Shown piece by piece: positions 34,258 through 47,300 of a stretch of 64,000 nucleotides of DNA (its first letter is position 1; each line of letters opens with the position of its first letter). Below the pieces are notes generated by a model. The model was given only the letters and a program-made list of their open reading frames with translations. It made no database searches and was not told the origin of the DNA. Origin of the DNA: Blastomyces gilchristii SLH14081 (Eukaryota > Ascomycota > Eurotiomycetes > Onygenales > Ajellomycetaceae); NCBI RefSeq assembly GCF_000003855.2, contig NW_003101682.1:8105224-8169223 (forward strand), written 5' to 3'. Both the position numbers and the translations under genes were made by a program.

Positions 34258-34637
34258 TACTATTCTCTCTCTAAGACTTTGTCTGTGAAGTCTTTCACTG
34301 AGTAATTTCATAGAATCAGCTCAGCACTGCAGTGATACTTACTAAAAACTCTTCATATCTATAAAAAACCTCAGTAAGGAAAAATCTCTTGTTACTATAA
34401 AGAGAAAAGAGTCTGTCACTTAGTTTCTTATTCTGTAAGATTCTTTATAATCTGCAGATCTTTCTCTGACTATTACACAGATTCATCTTATATCTTTCAT
34501 ATAGAAGAGTTATAGTTAACTCTTAATCATTTTCATGAGATTCTTATGTAATTATCACACAGATTCCAATTAACTCTGGAAATGAACTGGATTGAAATAG
34601 ATTTCTTGATTGGAATGAAAATGATTCTTCAAAGAAA

Positions 34638-35777
34638 ATGCCTTCTCAACTTTACAGACTATGCTCTCTGATTAAAAATCAATTTTCTTCTTTAAATGTT
34701 GAAAAAGTGGATCATGAGAAGTTATCTCCCTGGAGAGAAAAGCTTGAATCTCTTATAGACTTACAAATAAGTGAACTATCAAAAGAGAAAGAATGTGAAC
34801 AGCATTTGAAGAGAATTTCTACAATCAATATAAAAGACTCTATTCTGATTTATTCAGATGGCTCAAAGAGTGAGAATCTGAATAGATTAGGCGCAGGCAT
34901 TGCTTATACTGAAGATAATATCAATTTTATCTCAGATTTCTGGAATCTAGGCTGTGAATCTGAAGTCTTTGATGCTGAACTATTTGCAATAGTGAAAGCT
35001 TTCAAACTCATAGAAATAAAATCTCATAAAAGAGGAAATAGTTTGAAAGAGGCATGGATATTCTCTGATAGTCAAGCTGCTTTAAAAAGACTTAGAAATA
35101 GTCAGATTCATAATGATCAAATGAATCTTGAACTGATCTTAAACTCTGTTTTGAAAATTCAAAAGAGAAGAATATCAAAGCTGATAATTCATCTGCACTG
35201 GGTTCCTGCTCATATGAATATTCATGGCAATGAATTGGCTGATTCAGCTGCAAAAAAGAGTGCAGAATTAAGCAGATCTATTCAAAAAGTTGTGTCCTGG
35301 TCTTTTATAAAGAGAAAAATAAAAGAATCTTGTTTAGACAAGTGGAATGAAAGCTGGCAGAAACAAAAGAAGAGTATACATTATTCAAGATTTGAAACAA
35401 AACTCAACTGGAAATCTTGTTCAATTAAATGTAAAAAGAAAATATTCTCATCTATAATACAGCTGAAACTAGGACATGGCTATTTCAAATCTTATATACA
35501 AAGATTTGATGATAGATTTGACTCAATAGAATGCTCATTCTGCAATGCAAATGAGAATCCTGAGCATATTGTAATACACTGTGCGTTATACAATAGTCTC
35601 AGAGTCAGATTGAAAGAGAAGTATAATCTAAATCAATTAAATATGAGATTCTTATTCTCAACTGAGACAGGAATTAAATATTTAATAGACTTTCTATCAG
35701 AAACTCAAGCGGCTACAAGAAAATGGCTAAATTCAGAATTATCTGAATATGAAGAGGAGGAAATCAATCAGATATAG
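34638..35777 (+). CDS. LINE ORF2 C-terminal fragment: RNase H domain plus CCHC zinc finger (379 aa, intact frame)
   Basis: The only long intact coding sequence here. RNase H catalytic residues are all present: Asp74 in IYSDGS, Glu114 in DAELFAI, Asp144 in IFSDSQAAL, and Asp202 in HGNELAD, with His196 before it. RNase H degrades the RNA strand during reverse transcription. A C-terminal zinc finger follows with Cys299, Cys302, His310 and Cys315 (IECSFCNANENPEHIVIHC). The endonuclease and RT of a full ORF2 are missing because L3 is 5' truncated. The first ATG is therefore an internal Met, and the frame lacks a native promoter. Expression is doubtful, and the fragment alone could not retrotranspose. 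Confidence 0.9.
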   Translation: MPSQLYRLCSLIKNQFSSLNVEKVDHEKLSPWREKLESLIDLQISELSKEKECEQHLKRISTINIKDSILIYSDGSKSENLNRLGAGIAYTEDNINFISDFWNLGCESEVFDAELFAIVKAFKLIEIKSHKRGNSLKEAWIFSDSQAALKRLRNSQIHNDQMNLELILNSVLKIQKRRISKLIIHLHWVPAHMNIHGNELADSAAKKSAELSRSIQKVVSWSFIKRKIKESCLDKWNESWQKQKKSIHYSRFETKLNWKSCSIKCKKKIFSSIIQLKLGHGYFKSYIQRFDDRFDSIECSFCNANENPEHIVIHCALYNSLRVRLKEKYNLNQLNMRFLFSTETGIKYLIDFLSETQAATRKWLNSELSEYEEEEINQI

Positions 35778-36147
35778 TCTGTTAAAACAGCTATATACTA
35801 TCTTTTAATAATTTGTTTTGTTACAGTCTTTCTTTACTTTATCTTTTCCTTTCAATTTCTTTCTGTCTATCTATTTAATGTGTCTATCTTTAAGACTGTG
35901 TTCTCTTTTCCTTTGTCATGATATTGTCAAATGGTTTCAAAGTATCAGAAGATGTTAAAACACTGCAATTTGTAAACAGTTTTTGTATTCTGGGCTGGAA
36001 TTTTCTGATTTTGCATATCTGAAATTGATCAATGTATAATAGTTAACTTTACAGATATAGGAAAAACCCTGAGAACTAAAAGTTCTCAGGTAGATGTCAT
36101 AGTCTCTGACTGCATACATCTATAATTGAAGAATAATAATAATAATA
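35778..36147 (+). other. L3 3' UTR and (AAT)n tail
   Basis: A well-preserved LINE 3' end. It contains CTGGGCTGG near 35990, the hairpin near 36067, and TGCATACATCTATAATTGAAG followed by AAT repeats. It is the reference for recognising the LINE-like 3' end of the SINE. Confidence 0.85.
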
Positions 36148-36160
36148 ATCACACAGATTC

Positions 36161-37740
36161 ATCTCACAGATAAATTACTCTCTGTGAGATCACTCTTATT
36201 AAAGAGAAGTATTTATAAGTTAATCTTTCACTTATTTTTATAAATCATCATTCTTTGATACTGTAGAATTGTGAGGAATTTTCCCTTTATCAACTCTGTA
36301 GAATTATAGAATCAAGATATTTACAGTGTATAATCACTCTTTATAGTTATATAGCAAGATTCAGATGTGTAATTTATAATCACTCTTTATTTATTAGAGT
36401 GATCTGACTATTCTGCAGAATTATTCATAGTATAAATAAACTTCTCTAGAGTAGTATAAATATCTCAGATCTGTCTGTAGAATTTTATCTTCTTTTCTCT
36501 TTTTCTATAACAGCTTTTATTTCTATAAACTGTGAGTATTCTTATTTATCTGTGAAGTGTTTTCACTCAAATAACAGAGAGAGAGTGTTTCCAACAATGT
36601 TTATATATTGATTCAAGAACTTTTTAAGAGTAAAGATTTTTCAATTTCAATATCTTTATAAATAATATCTGACTGCTGCTGAGCTTTTTACAGGTGTTTC
36701 TGTAACTTCTCTAATCACTTTTTATCAGCTGATGAAGCAGAGATATCATTATCTATGATAGCATCTTTATATCTCTCAGCTCTGTCACTGTATCTGATCT
36801 TCAGATCAGCAGTCAACTCTGTGTCTCTCTTAGATCAGTCTCTGACTTTAAGCAGTATAGTTCTGTTTCTCACTATAAGTCTTTCTATAAGTAATTTCTT
36901 ACAGATTCTAGCTAATAGTTTCTATAAAGCTCTCAGTTCTGTCTGTGCTCTCTGCAGCTCTGCAAGTCTATAATCACTCTCTCTCTGTCTGTACAATCTC
37001 TGATCAGATATATGCAAATATGTCTAAGTTTTCTATCAATTATTCTCATGCTGCAGTGCATTTCTGCAATGTCATTGTCAATAAGAGATGAGTTTTCAGA
37101 TACCTGTAAAATTCAGGTAATCAAGGCAATATAAATATCATGAATTTATAACAGAAGTTGATCTGAGTATATAAGTCTTCTCTCTGTATTTCAATTGTTT
37201 CTGAGCTGAATACTTCAGTACAACTGAGAAGATAAATACAGCTTTATAAAAGCTATCTGATTATATATATAGATGATCAGTTCTTAAGACTCTGCTACAA
37301 CTGTACATACTCTGATATTTAGTTTCTCTGAAGTCTGTGCATTTCTGACAGTCTTTATATTAAATATAATAATTATCTGTACTGTGAGTATAATACTCTC
37401 TACTTCTTTAAAGAGAGAAATTGATAGTCACAGACAGATTAAGTGTTATAGATATTAAGAATATAAGTATGAATTTTCTTTATTTTTTCTTTATTAATCT
37501 CTAAATTGTGTTCACAGCTCTGTTTTTATTTTCTTTATTTTTCAACTTTAATAAGAATATGATTTCTTCTTTTCTTTATATTCACTGCAGACTGTTCATT
37601 TCCTTAGAAACTTATTATTTTATAGACTAGAGTTTATAAATAACAGTGTTAATATCTTTATCATAATCAGATTCTTAATGAAGATTTATATTATTCTAAC
37701 TTATTAAAATTTATAGTATAAAAGTCATATCTCAGCTTCT
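36161..37740 (-). pseudogene. Gypsy-3 downstream coiled-coil frame and 3' region
   Basis: Between the chromodomain and the 3' LTR, the minus strand reads a charged, heptad-like stretch at about 37000-36600, including AELQRAQTELRAL, LLARICKKLLIERLIVRN, DTELTADLKIRYSDRAERY and ASSADKK. Occasional stops fall at probable Trp/Gln positions. I do not recognise it. It could be an accessory protein of the element or part of another insert. The remainder (36161-36560 and 37060-37740) is AT-rich with no signal. The plus-strand frame at 36755-36973 is its shadow. Confidence 0.4.
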
Positions 37741-37749
37741 GTAGATATC

Positions 37750-40700
37750 TTATCTACTCAGATAATTCTTAAGTAATCTTAATTATCTTATCAGAATATT
37801 CTTATCACTGAATCTTGAATCAGAGATAGTAATCTCACTTCTCTGAGTGAATAATTTCTTTAATCTGATATTCTCTTTCACTCTCTAGTACTTTATAAAC
37901 AGAGTGATGAGTTATAGAGTTCTCTTCTAAAAATTTCTTATATTTATAGAGTAAAGAGATATAAAAAACATTGTATATTTATAACTCAGATAATAGTTTT
38001 AATCTATACAACTATAAACTAACTTTCTTTATAATCTTATAAGACTCTGTCTGTAAGAGATTCAGCTTCTTACTAGATCTCTATATAATAATATTTTCTA
38101 GACTTAGTCAGACTTTATTATCTTTCTTAAAACTCTTTATAATATGCTTAAAGTTATAGAATCTCTTCTGATACTCTTGAGTCTTTCTTAAGAATTTACA
38201 GACATTCTTCTGAATATTCTGAATTCTCTCAGTCTGTTTATAAGTATTATCACACTCTATAGTGTACTCTTATAAGATTATCTGCAGATGAGTCTCAGTG
38301 AGTATTTCAAAGAGAGTTTTACCTGTACTGATATACTTTAAGTTATTATATACAAACTCTGTAGATAATAATTAATATACTCAGTTATTCTAATTATAAT
38401 TGACAAAGTACTGTAAATACTGTTTTAATATACTTATCAGATATTCTATCTGATTATCTGTCTATTAATAAACAGCTATACTTAGATCTTATGAGATTTT
38501 CAGTATAATTATCAGATTAGATTGAAACTCTCTTATAAAGATTAATTCTCTATCTAAGATAATATTTATAGATAACTCATGCAACTGAATTATATCATAG
38601 ATAAAGATATAAGTTAAATTCTTTAACTTTAAGTTCTTACAGATGAGTATAAAGTATATTATTTTAATAAAGTAATCTACTATCATCAGCACACTGTTAA
38701 AGCAGGTATTATATATATTCTTACTTTCAGAGAGACTTATAAGAGTGTTTATTTCTAGCTATTTTCAAGATTTCTGTGAAATGAGTAAAGAAGTAAGTTC
38801 TTTATATAATCTGAACTACACTATTCATGAACTCTGATAAATAGTATAAGAACTCACTATCTTCTTCACAAGTTCTTATATCTTTGATCAGAAGTATTTT
38901 CTTATAAGCAACTTATAAGTTTTAATATTTATAAAATAACCTGCTAAGAAAAAGTTATAATACCTTTTAATAAGTTCTATACATAGAAACTTACTTATAG
39001 ATATATAAATTCAGCTCTCTCTTTATAAGAGATTATTTAAGTCTCTTTAATTCTTTATTTCTGCAGAATTGACTTCTGCTATAAGCAGTTTCTGAATATA
39101 CTAAGTATATTTATTCTTCAGTTACAGTTCAGAGAATCTGAATAGAAGATCTTATAAAGACTTATACTCTGTTTTTTCTTACATCAAGTCTTCTGTAATA
39201 CTTCTTAAAACTTATAAACTTTTCAGATTATAGATACTCTCTTCAAGAATTCTTACAGAGATTTTCAGAGTGTTGACTCTCAGTGTTATAGAGAGTAGTT
39301 ATATAAACTTCTTCTCTTTCTCTTTTCTCTTCTCTTAAAAAATAAAGAGACTCTTCAGTCAATTTCTTTATAACACTAAGTTTAAGTATTTTAAGAAGCT
39401 TTTCTGTCTTCTCTAATGTTGCTATATCTATTATTCTAATCTTTTTCACATAGTCAGATCTGTGAGAGAGTCTATTCACTGAGTTCTTAGTTCTCTTAAT
39501 ATACTTTATCTTGAATCAGAACTCACTCAGTCTCTGAGCTCAGCTAATCTATCACTGTAAGAGTTTCTTAATTAAAGTAAACTATTATAAGCTATTATAA
39601 TCAGTTCTAACAGTAATCACTGCTATAAGACTCTTAAAATAGTGATATCAGTGATAGAAGAATTTCACTATTATAAGAAGCTCTTGATTATAAATATTAT
39701 AGTTGATCTCTGTGAGTTGTATCTTCTGTGAGAAAAAGATCACTAAAACTCAGTTCTTATTTAACTGTAGTTATAAGACTATTTCTGAGATTGTAAAGAA
39801 GAAGATATCTGTCTTTAATCTGATTAAGAGTAAGAAGTCAAAGTGAAATAGTATTACTGTATCTATGAATATCTGTTTCAATCTTATAAAGACTCTGTAA
39901 GCTTCTAAAGTAAGAAAGTTCTTACAGTTCTCTCTTCTTAATAATCTTTTTATTCTGTATTTATAAGATGATTTCTTCTTATTTTCATTCTTCAGCATGT
40001 CTGTAAGAGTTAAAAAGATTCTTATAAATATAAAGATAAACTGTCTATAGAAATTCACAAAACTCAGAAAGATCTGAATCTTATAAATACTAGTTAACTC
40101 TGATAATAATAGAATAGGCTTAACTTATGAAGATTTTATCTGAATATTATCTATAGTAATTACATATTCTAGAAAATTAATCTAATAGACACTGAAGTTG
40201 TACTTTATAAGCTTAATATACAGCTCTGTCTTATCTAAGACCTTTAACATACTTTGTATATACTCAGTATATTCTTTCTTCTTCACAGAGTATATTGTTA
40301 CATTATTCAGATATATTATCACAATGATATTCAGATGTATATAAAGTGTTTTATTAATAACAGAGTGAAATACTGCAGAGATATTAATCAAATTAAAAGA
40401 TATTACTAGATATTTAAACAATCTCAGTGCAGTTCTAAAGACAGTCTTTTATTCATTCTCAGACTGTATTTGAAGCTGTGTATATATATTAATTATATTT
40501 AGTTATGTGAATATAACAGCTTCTGTAAGACAGTTAATCACATTCTTAATCAAAGACAGAAAATAGTGACTCTTTATTATCTTGAAGTTCAGGTCACAGT
40601 AGTCTATATATAATCTGAGATCTTTATTCTTCTTCTTTATAAATATCACAGAGACTTCTATAGAAATATATAAAGAACAGATGAAGTTATTCTTCAGATT

Positions 40701-41300
40701 CTTCTTTATATAGACTTATAAGATCTCTGTCTTATAATAAGAGAGCTTATAGATTAGTTCTTAGAAGAGTTTCTACTCTTCTATTAAATCTATTATCAGA
40801 TTCTTCTCACAGTGAGATAAAAGCTTAGTTATCTTTACTCAGTTGAATATCTCTGTGAGATCTCAGTATTTCTCTAATATCTGATACTCAGTTTTCATAA
40901 CTGTGAAGTTCACAGACATTTATAAAGTTATTATATAGATGAGCTTGTCTTCTATAATTAACTGTATAGTATTAACTTATTCTATCTCTGTGAATAAGTC
41001 TGTCAACACTGATTAGAAGTATAAATCTGACTTATAAACAGCTATATATGAATTATGTCTTTGAAGTTATACAAGTCTCAAGTACATGTTATCTGTGATA
41101 TCTGTAATAATCACAGTTTCTACACATTTTCTTCAGATTTCAGAGAGATCTTGTAATTTAAAAATAACTCTTATAAGTCTCTCAGTTCTCAGATCTAAGT
41201 TCTTACACTCTGCTTATTATAAGAGTAGATTCTTAGTTTTCATCACTCAGCTTATTCACTCTGTAAGCTTTAGAAACACTACAGTAGTCTGAGATTCTGA
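37750..41300 (-). pseudogene. Gypsy-3 pol remnant with chromodomain
   Basis: The minus-strand order is RT at about 40950-40180 (FKYLVISFNLINISAVFHSVIN and catalytic box as YLNNVTIYS), then the thumb/RNase H start NFYRQFIFIFIRI...LKTDIF at 40058-39771. The integrase core is at about 38700-38480 (MLMIVDYFIKIIYF ... IILDRELIF, matching VDRFTK and SDRG). A chromodomain lies at about 37870-37750 (EYQIKEIIHSEK ... FKIQ ... ITWELSE with stops). Chromodomains bind methylated histone H3 and steer integration into heterochromatin in this clade. Heavily RIP-mutated. Confidence 0.82.
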
Positions 41301-42574
41301 GTTTATCAATACTTCTTATACTTATAGAGTAGTAGTACTATAATACAGTCTCTTCTTATAAGCATGCATTTTCATTAAAAGAGTAACAGATTCAGATATC
41401 AGCTTTAAGACTTTTAAGAAGACTGTTACTAACTCTGTCTGTGACTTCTTAAATTTCTATTTTAATTTATCTGAACAGTTTGTATAAAGATATTCTGATT
41501 TAGAATAGATAAAGCAGAGATTCTTTTTCTTAATCTCTCTATTATATACTTTATTTATAGAACTTTATAAAGCTGTCTCTCTCTACTTAGTAGTCAGATA
41601 TGAATCTCTCTATATCTTATTATCTTTTCTCAGTAAATCTATTCTCTGTTACTCTGACTCTTATAAGACTGTTTAGTAATTCATTCTTCACAGATCTGTG
41701 ACTCTCACAGTGATCTGTAAGTGATGAATGAGAGTTATTGATTTCTTCAGAGTTAAGAACTTAGAGTCTTACTTAATAAGCTTATTCTGTATATCTTTAT
41801 TCAGTCTCTTTATAAATATCATTATTCAGATCTTGTTTCAGAGCTCTGTTTTCACAGATCTTAAATTATATTATAATTTTATAAAGTACTGTAAGTAATC
41901 TTCATCAGATTTCTCACCTCTTTTTCTAATATTAATAATCACAGCTCAGATGTTCTCTATTTAACTTATAGAGTCTCTCAACTTATTCTCTAGATAGCTC
42001 TTAAGAATAAATTAATAGATTCTCTTATAATCATTCTCTAAACAATTCAGTCAGTTCTTGACTTCAGTGTAGTAGAGATCTATTATTGTATAAATAACAT
42101 CTTCTTCATCTTTCATATCACACAGTCAGGCTTGTAAGTCAATTTCAAATACAAACTTGTAAAAGCTTTTATAAATTGTGATTCAATAGTTGATCTTAAG
42201 TGATTATAGCTTAAGAAAGTTTCTTTTCAGTTCATAGATGTCTCTGAAGATCATGTCTAGAGACTCAGTTCAAGAGTATTTGTAGATAGTAAGCATTTCT
42301 TGTAGAAAAATAGCTTAGTTCTGTAGAAGATGCTTGAGAATATTCTTCACTGAGATTGACCTATTCATGAGTTTAAAGAGTTTCTCTGTCACAGATACAG
42401 AGAATGATGTTCTGTAAGTGATTGATAAGTTCTCTGAGACTTCTTTTATAGAGAGTATTCATAGTTCAGATAACTGCTTCTGAGTATCTGCAGTAGAGTT
42501 CACAGAGATTGAGGCATGTGAGTTTCTAGTTCTTTCAGTTATAACAGGTAATTACAGACTGACTGAGCTTGAAA
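41300..42574 (-). pseudogene. Gypsy-3 gag/protease remnant
   Basis: The minus-strand reading from about 42540 (TRNSHASISVNSTADTQKQL) runs through a decayed capsid-like region to a possible zinc knuckle near 41500 (LCFIYSKSEYLYTNC, where CFxC has become CFIY) and into protease sequence. Frames are broken, so limits are approximate. Confidence 0.6.
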
Positions 42575-42589
42575 TGTAAGAATAAGTGC
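42575..42589 (-). repeat. Gypsy-3 5' LTR, outer fragment of 15 bp
   Basis: TGTAAGAATAAGTGC, the start of the 258-bp LTR, cut by Gypsy-4. The remaining 243 bp lie at 48268-48510, and 15 + 243 equals the full LTR length. The last five bases are the Gypsy-4 TSD. Confidence 0.85.
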
Positions 42590-42859
42590 TGTGGCGGGCT
42601 GCGCCCGATCAATTATATAGACTATTCCATTACACTTCACAGATTCCGCCGAAAGCTCCGATCCTCGGTCACCGATCCTTGGCTGAAAAATGCATGGAAT
42701 TTCTATTCTTCCGCCCCGAAGCTTCACCATGTACACATATAAATATTCACTCTGATTGCTGATTCTCACACTTTCTCTTTCTTTTCTTCTCTAATGTTTT
42801 TCACTTTGTTATATAAGACCTATATATTATACTGATCTATTCAGTGTAGGCCTCTTACA
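42590..42859 (+). repeat. Gypsy-4 5' LTR
   Basis: TGTGGCGGGCTGCGCCCGATC...GGCCTCTTACA. The outer part is unmutated, while the inner end has CTATTCAGTG where the 3' LTR keeps CTATTCGGCG. A candidate TATA-like TATATAAGACC lies near 42812. The open frame on the opposite strand (42539-42769) is a chance frame in unmutated LTR. Confidence 0.9.
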
Positions 42860-43159
42860 CTTGAAAAATGTTCATTATCTTCTTATTAGAAATGATTACT
42901 CACTAAGATATCTGAATATGTAACAATGTGTAAGAAATAGAGAAACAGTCAAACAGTTAAGCAGACACTGAGTTCTCAGATTGAAGCTTACTTATCAGTC
43001 ACTCTGACCTCATAACAAGATCTTGTGAAGAGAGTAAGATCTTATAAAGAGAATATCAGTGAAAGACCTGAGAGTTCTGACATCACAGATGTATGAGATA
43101 TTCATACAATTACACTTCTTTCAAATTCACAGATATCACATATCTGATAATCACTATTA

Positions 43160-44370
43160 TCATGTCTAACAATAATATGAGAGAACCGTTGAACATGAGT
43201 ATAAATATGATGTCATAGTGACTCTAAGCAATGTTGAAATTACAAGAGCAACAGATAGCTGATATACATGCAACTCAACAACTTCAATACAAGGAAATTC
43301 AATGATTAATTTAACAAGAAACTCATGCAATTGCAACACTTACAGAATTAAATACGAAAGTACTGAAAGAATACTTAGATGCTTCTACATATTTCAATGC
43401 TTTCAATCTCATTCTCTACTCATCATGGAGAATGGAAATGCTTATGAAACTGAGTATAGATGAAGATATCATTGATTCACTAATTAATCAAGATTGATAT
43501 ATCAATGAATAATTAAAGAATCATATGAAACAGAAGTTTCATTCATAAATGAAAGCATGTGAACCAGTGTGATAAATGTCTGATAACATCATCAATCATC
43601 TTAATATTCTGTTTCAAGACACTTTTATGCAATAGAAAGTATTAGATTGATTACAGAGTGTCTGACAGAGAAACACTTCTCTCACAACATTTATTCCTGA
43701 CTTTGACACCAAGATTCTAGAAGCAGGTGATCAATCTTGAGAGAATCAAATGAAGATTAGCATGCTCAAGAAGACATTAACTTTCAAACTCTTACATGCT
43801 CTTGTAAGTGTAGATGAAGATCAAACTTATGAAGGTTTCTATGTACAACTCTGAATATTGAATGACTGTCTTATCAAGCTCAAGAGTATACAGAACAGCA
43901 GCAGAAGACATTACACCTCAGTCACTTATACACCTGTGCTGAGGAATAATGACAATAATGCAGATGTCATGAATTGAGTAGACTTGAATATCTAAATATA
44001 AGCAAGAATGTCTGTTATCTGAATAGGCTTTTAAGTTTATGAGATCACTTTTAAAGAAGTCACTGATCAACATCAATGAGAGATGTGCATTAATTGTAAC
44101 TGATCAGAATATATCACTTTCAACTGTCAATCACTCTATATATCTCCTCACTTAAGAGAAAGATCAGTACCTTCTCATTCAAAGAATGAATCAGTGTCTG
44201 TTCACATCAATCACATTGTATTGAAGAAAGGTTCAGAAGACAACTATGAAGATGCTCTGATGAAACAGGAAAAAGATTAGCTTCTGTTCAAATTCACAAA
44301 CATGAGCTTGAAGAGGTCAGATGATAATAATTTGAAGAGAAAATAACAATGAATGTGATTCTTGTATCTA
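43160..44370 (+). pseudogene. Gypsy-4 gag remnant
   Basis: The reading begins near ATG 43160 (MSNNNMREPLNMSINMM) and continues through QQLQYKEIQ and YFNAFNLILYSS to a zinc knuckle near 44090-44130. There CINCN-x-SEYITFNC keeps the three Cys but has Tyr where His is expected. TGA stands at probable Trp positions. The 300 bp between the LTR and this frame show nothing beyond a leader. Confidence 0.75.
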
Positions 44371-44379
44371 CTGTGGTCA

Positions 44380-47300
44380 ATAACATGTATAATATGCAAG
44401 CTATGATAGACAGCAGTCTATGTCATTATACAATAATTAAATCTTCAGTTGTAAGATGTTATAACCTTCAGTATATTCTCTTATCAAAACCCTGACTTCT
44501 TGCAGAATTTGATGATTTAAAAGACATTCACACTCATTACATAATGAAACTAAATATAGATGTCAGAGAACATTAACATGAAGATGTCTATGTTTATGAA
44601 GTTGATAATCTTGACTATAATCTTATACTAGAACTTGTCTGACTATCTGAATAAGGCATCTTATTAAATGTTTAAAACAGAAGTTTAATATTCTCTAACA
44701 ATGATAGAATTCATGAAGATGATATTTATAAGACTATAAATCTTACACAGATCTCTGTTAACACTTATGAAATGCTCTGAAAAAGAAGTCATTGATAAGA
44801 CTGTTGATAAAGTCATCAACAGCAGAATCATATATCAATCTATTTTATCAGTCTGACTGATATCAAGAAGACTCTAGAGAAGCTATCTCATACTATAATA
44901 ACAGATTCTCATACAAAACTCTCTTAATAATATCATGAATACTTAGATGTCTTCTGATAAGATAATATTATGAATATACTCTCTTTACAAGGCTCAGAAG
45001 TGAATCACAGTATTAAGTTAGAAAAGAAAAATGATAAGAACTCTGAGTCATTATGAGACTCTCTCTATAATATATCTTAAGATGAACTTCTTCTTCTTCA
45101 GAAGATACTCAATCATCTGTTGAATAAGAAATTCATACATCTTAGTAACTCTCTTACTACAACTTCTATTCTCTTTGCAAAGAAATCAGATAAAAAACTT
45201 CAATTTTGTGTGAACTATCAAGATCTAAACAGATTGATAAAGAAAGATCATTATTTCTTATCTCTTATCAATGAAACTCTAGCATATATCAGACAAGTCT
45301 GATGATTTACAAAGCTAGATATCATTACTATATTTCATAAGATTCATATCACTGAAGAAGATGAATGACTTACAGCATTTCAAACATATTATAATCTCTT
45401 TGAATAAGTAGTAACACTCTTTGAACTGGCTAATGCTCTCAGTACATTTCAGAAGTATATCAACTAAGCACTCTGAGATTTCCTTAATAAGTTTGCATCT
45501 GTATATCTAGATAACATTCTCATCTTTACTAATAAATTCAGAAAGAAATATCAAGAATATATATAGAGAGTATTATAATAATTACAAGTGATAGAACTAT
45601 CAATAGATATTAATAAATATGATTTTAAAGTCAAGAGTATAAAATATCTAGGTTTTATTATAGAAGCGGGTAAGAGAATTCAAATGAATTCTGAGAAGAT
45701 CTCTGCTATTCTCAAGTGAGAAGCTTTATATACTGTGAAAGATGTATAAAGCTTCATCAGATTTGCTAACTTCTATTAGTGATTCATATGAAACTTCTCA
45801 GATATTACAAGATCATTTATAGAACTCATTAAGAAGAATTTAGTATTTCAGTAATCAGTGAATGTCAAAGCTGCATTTATACAGATAAAGAAGATGTTCA
45901 TTAATATCTCTCTACTGATAATATTTAATTCTGATTATAAGAAAGTTATTGAAGCTGATTTCTCTGACTATGTCACAGAAGAAGCTATATTGCAATATAA
46001 TGATAAAGATATCTTACAATTATACATCTTCTTATCTAAGAAACTTAGTCTCACTGAATGCAATTATGAGATCTATAATAAGAAATGTCTCACAATCATA
46101 CACTGTTTAGAAGAATGAGACTCTGAACTCTAAAGTATCTTCAAATTTGAAATAATCACAGATTATAAGAATCTCAAGTATTTCACAATTATCTGCAAGC
46201 TTATCAAATGTCAGATACAATAATCTGAGCTATTAAGCTGTTTTCATTTCACTATACACTATTGCCTCAGCAGTCAGAACTCAATGATAGATACTCTCTC
46301 ATAATAAGAGCAAGATATGCCTTTCAATATAACAGACACTTATTGAATGAACTGAGAATATTAACTCTCAGATTCAAAGATATTAGTTGATCAAGATGAA
46401 ATACCTCATAATATTATATATACTTCTCTGATTAGAACACTCTCTCTCTGAACTATTACTAACACTGATATTGATATCTCAACTTCTCTCACACTGAATA
46501 AACTGTGATACATAATAGCCTGAGCTGATAAACTTCTTCAGACTCTCACTGAAGCAGTATAATAAGAAGCATCTCAATTTTCTTCAGAACTACATATAAA
46601 GATTAACATCTCAGAATATTCAATTGATGATAATAATACTCTATAATTCTGTAAACAATGTTGAGTCTCTCAGTCTGAATCTCTATGCACTCAGATAATG
46701 CAAGAGATGCATGATTTATATATAACTGATTATTCAGATTGTGAACAACTGTATTAAATAATCTCTCAAGAATTCTACTGATCTGAGATATTAAATAGTA
46801 TCAGACACTTTATCTGAAACTGTAATTATTATTTCTCTATCACTTCATGAAAGAATCATAGAAAAGACCTGCTTAAACTGCTTAATATCTCTGATAAAAT
46901 CTGATGAGATGTAATAATTAACTTCACTGTTGATCTCTCTGAGAGCAGAATTATAGAAACATTCTAATTATTATAAACTGATTAAGTAAAGATATAATAT
47001 TAGAACCTTGTAATAAGATGAATACTGAATATGTCACTGAAGTCTTTCTATAGAGCTCATTCTATCAGATATATGAATTATCAAGATTCATAGTATCAGA
47101 TCAGAGCTGTTAATTTATGAGCACTCTCTAAATAAGAATCTGTCAAGTTCTTAAGATTACATGCTGTTTATCAACTGTCTATCACTCTGAGACTGATAAT
47201 ATATCAGAACAGACAATTCAGACTGTGAAGAATTATCTTTATAAGTTCTGCAATCACTTATAAGATGATTGATATGATCTTCTTCTACATACAGAGGTCA

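Larger units (their letters stand above)
34567..36147 (+). mobile_element. LINE L3, young 5'-truncated copy
   Basis: A 1.6-kb fragment of the Tad1/I-like LINE, starting inside ORF2 and ending in (AAT)n, with a perfect 13-bp TSD ATCACACAGATTC (34554-34566, 36148-36160). Unlike L1, L2 and L4 it is not RIP-mutated: Trp codons are TGG and the frame is open. The 3' hairpin CCTGAGAACTAAAAGTTCTCAGG is at about 36067-36089. It therefore entered Gypsy-3 after the main wave of mutation, or escaped it. Confidence 0.92.

Noticed and set aside
36755..36973. 72-residue Ser/Leu-rich ORF on the plus strand
   Set aside because: It is the antisense shadow of the coiled-coil frame on the minus strand of Gypsy-3.
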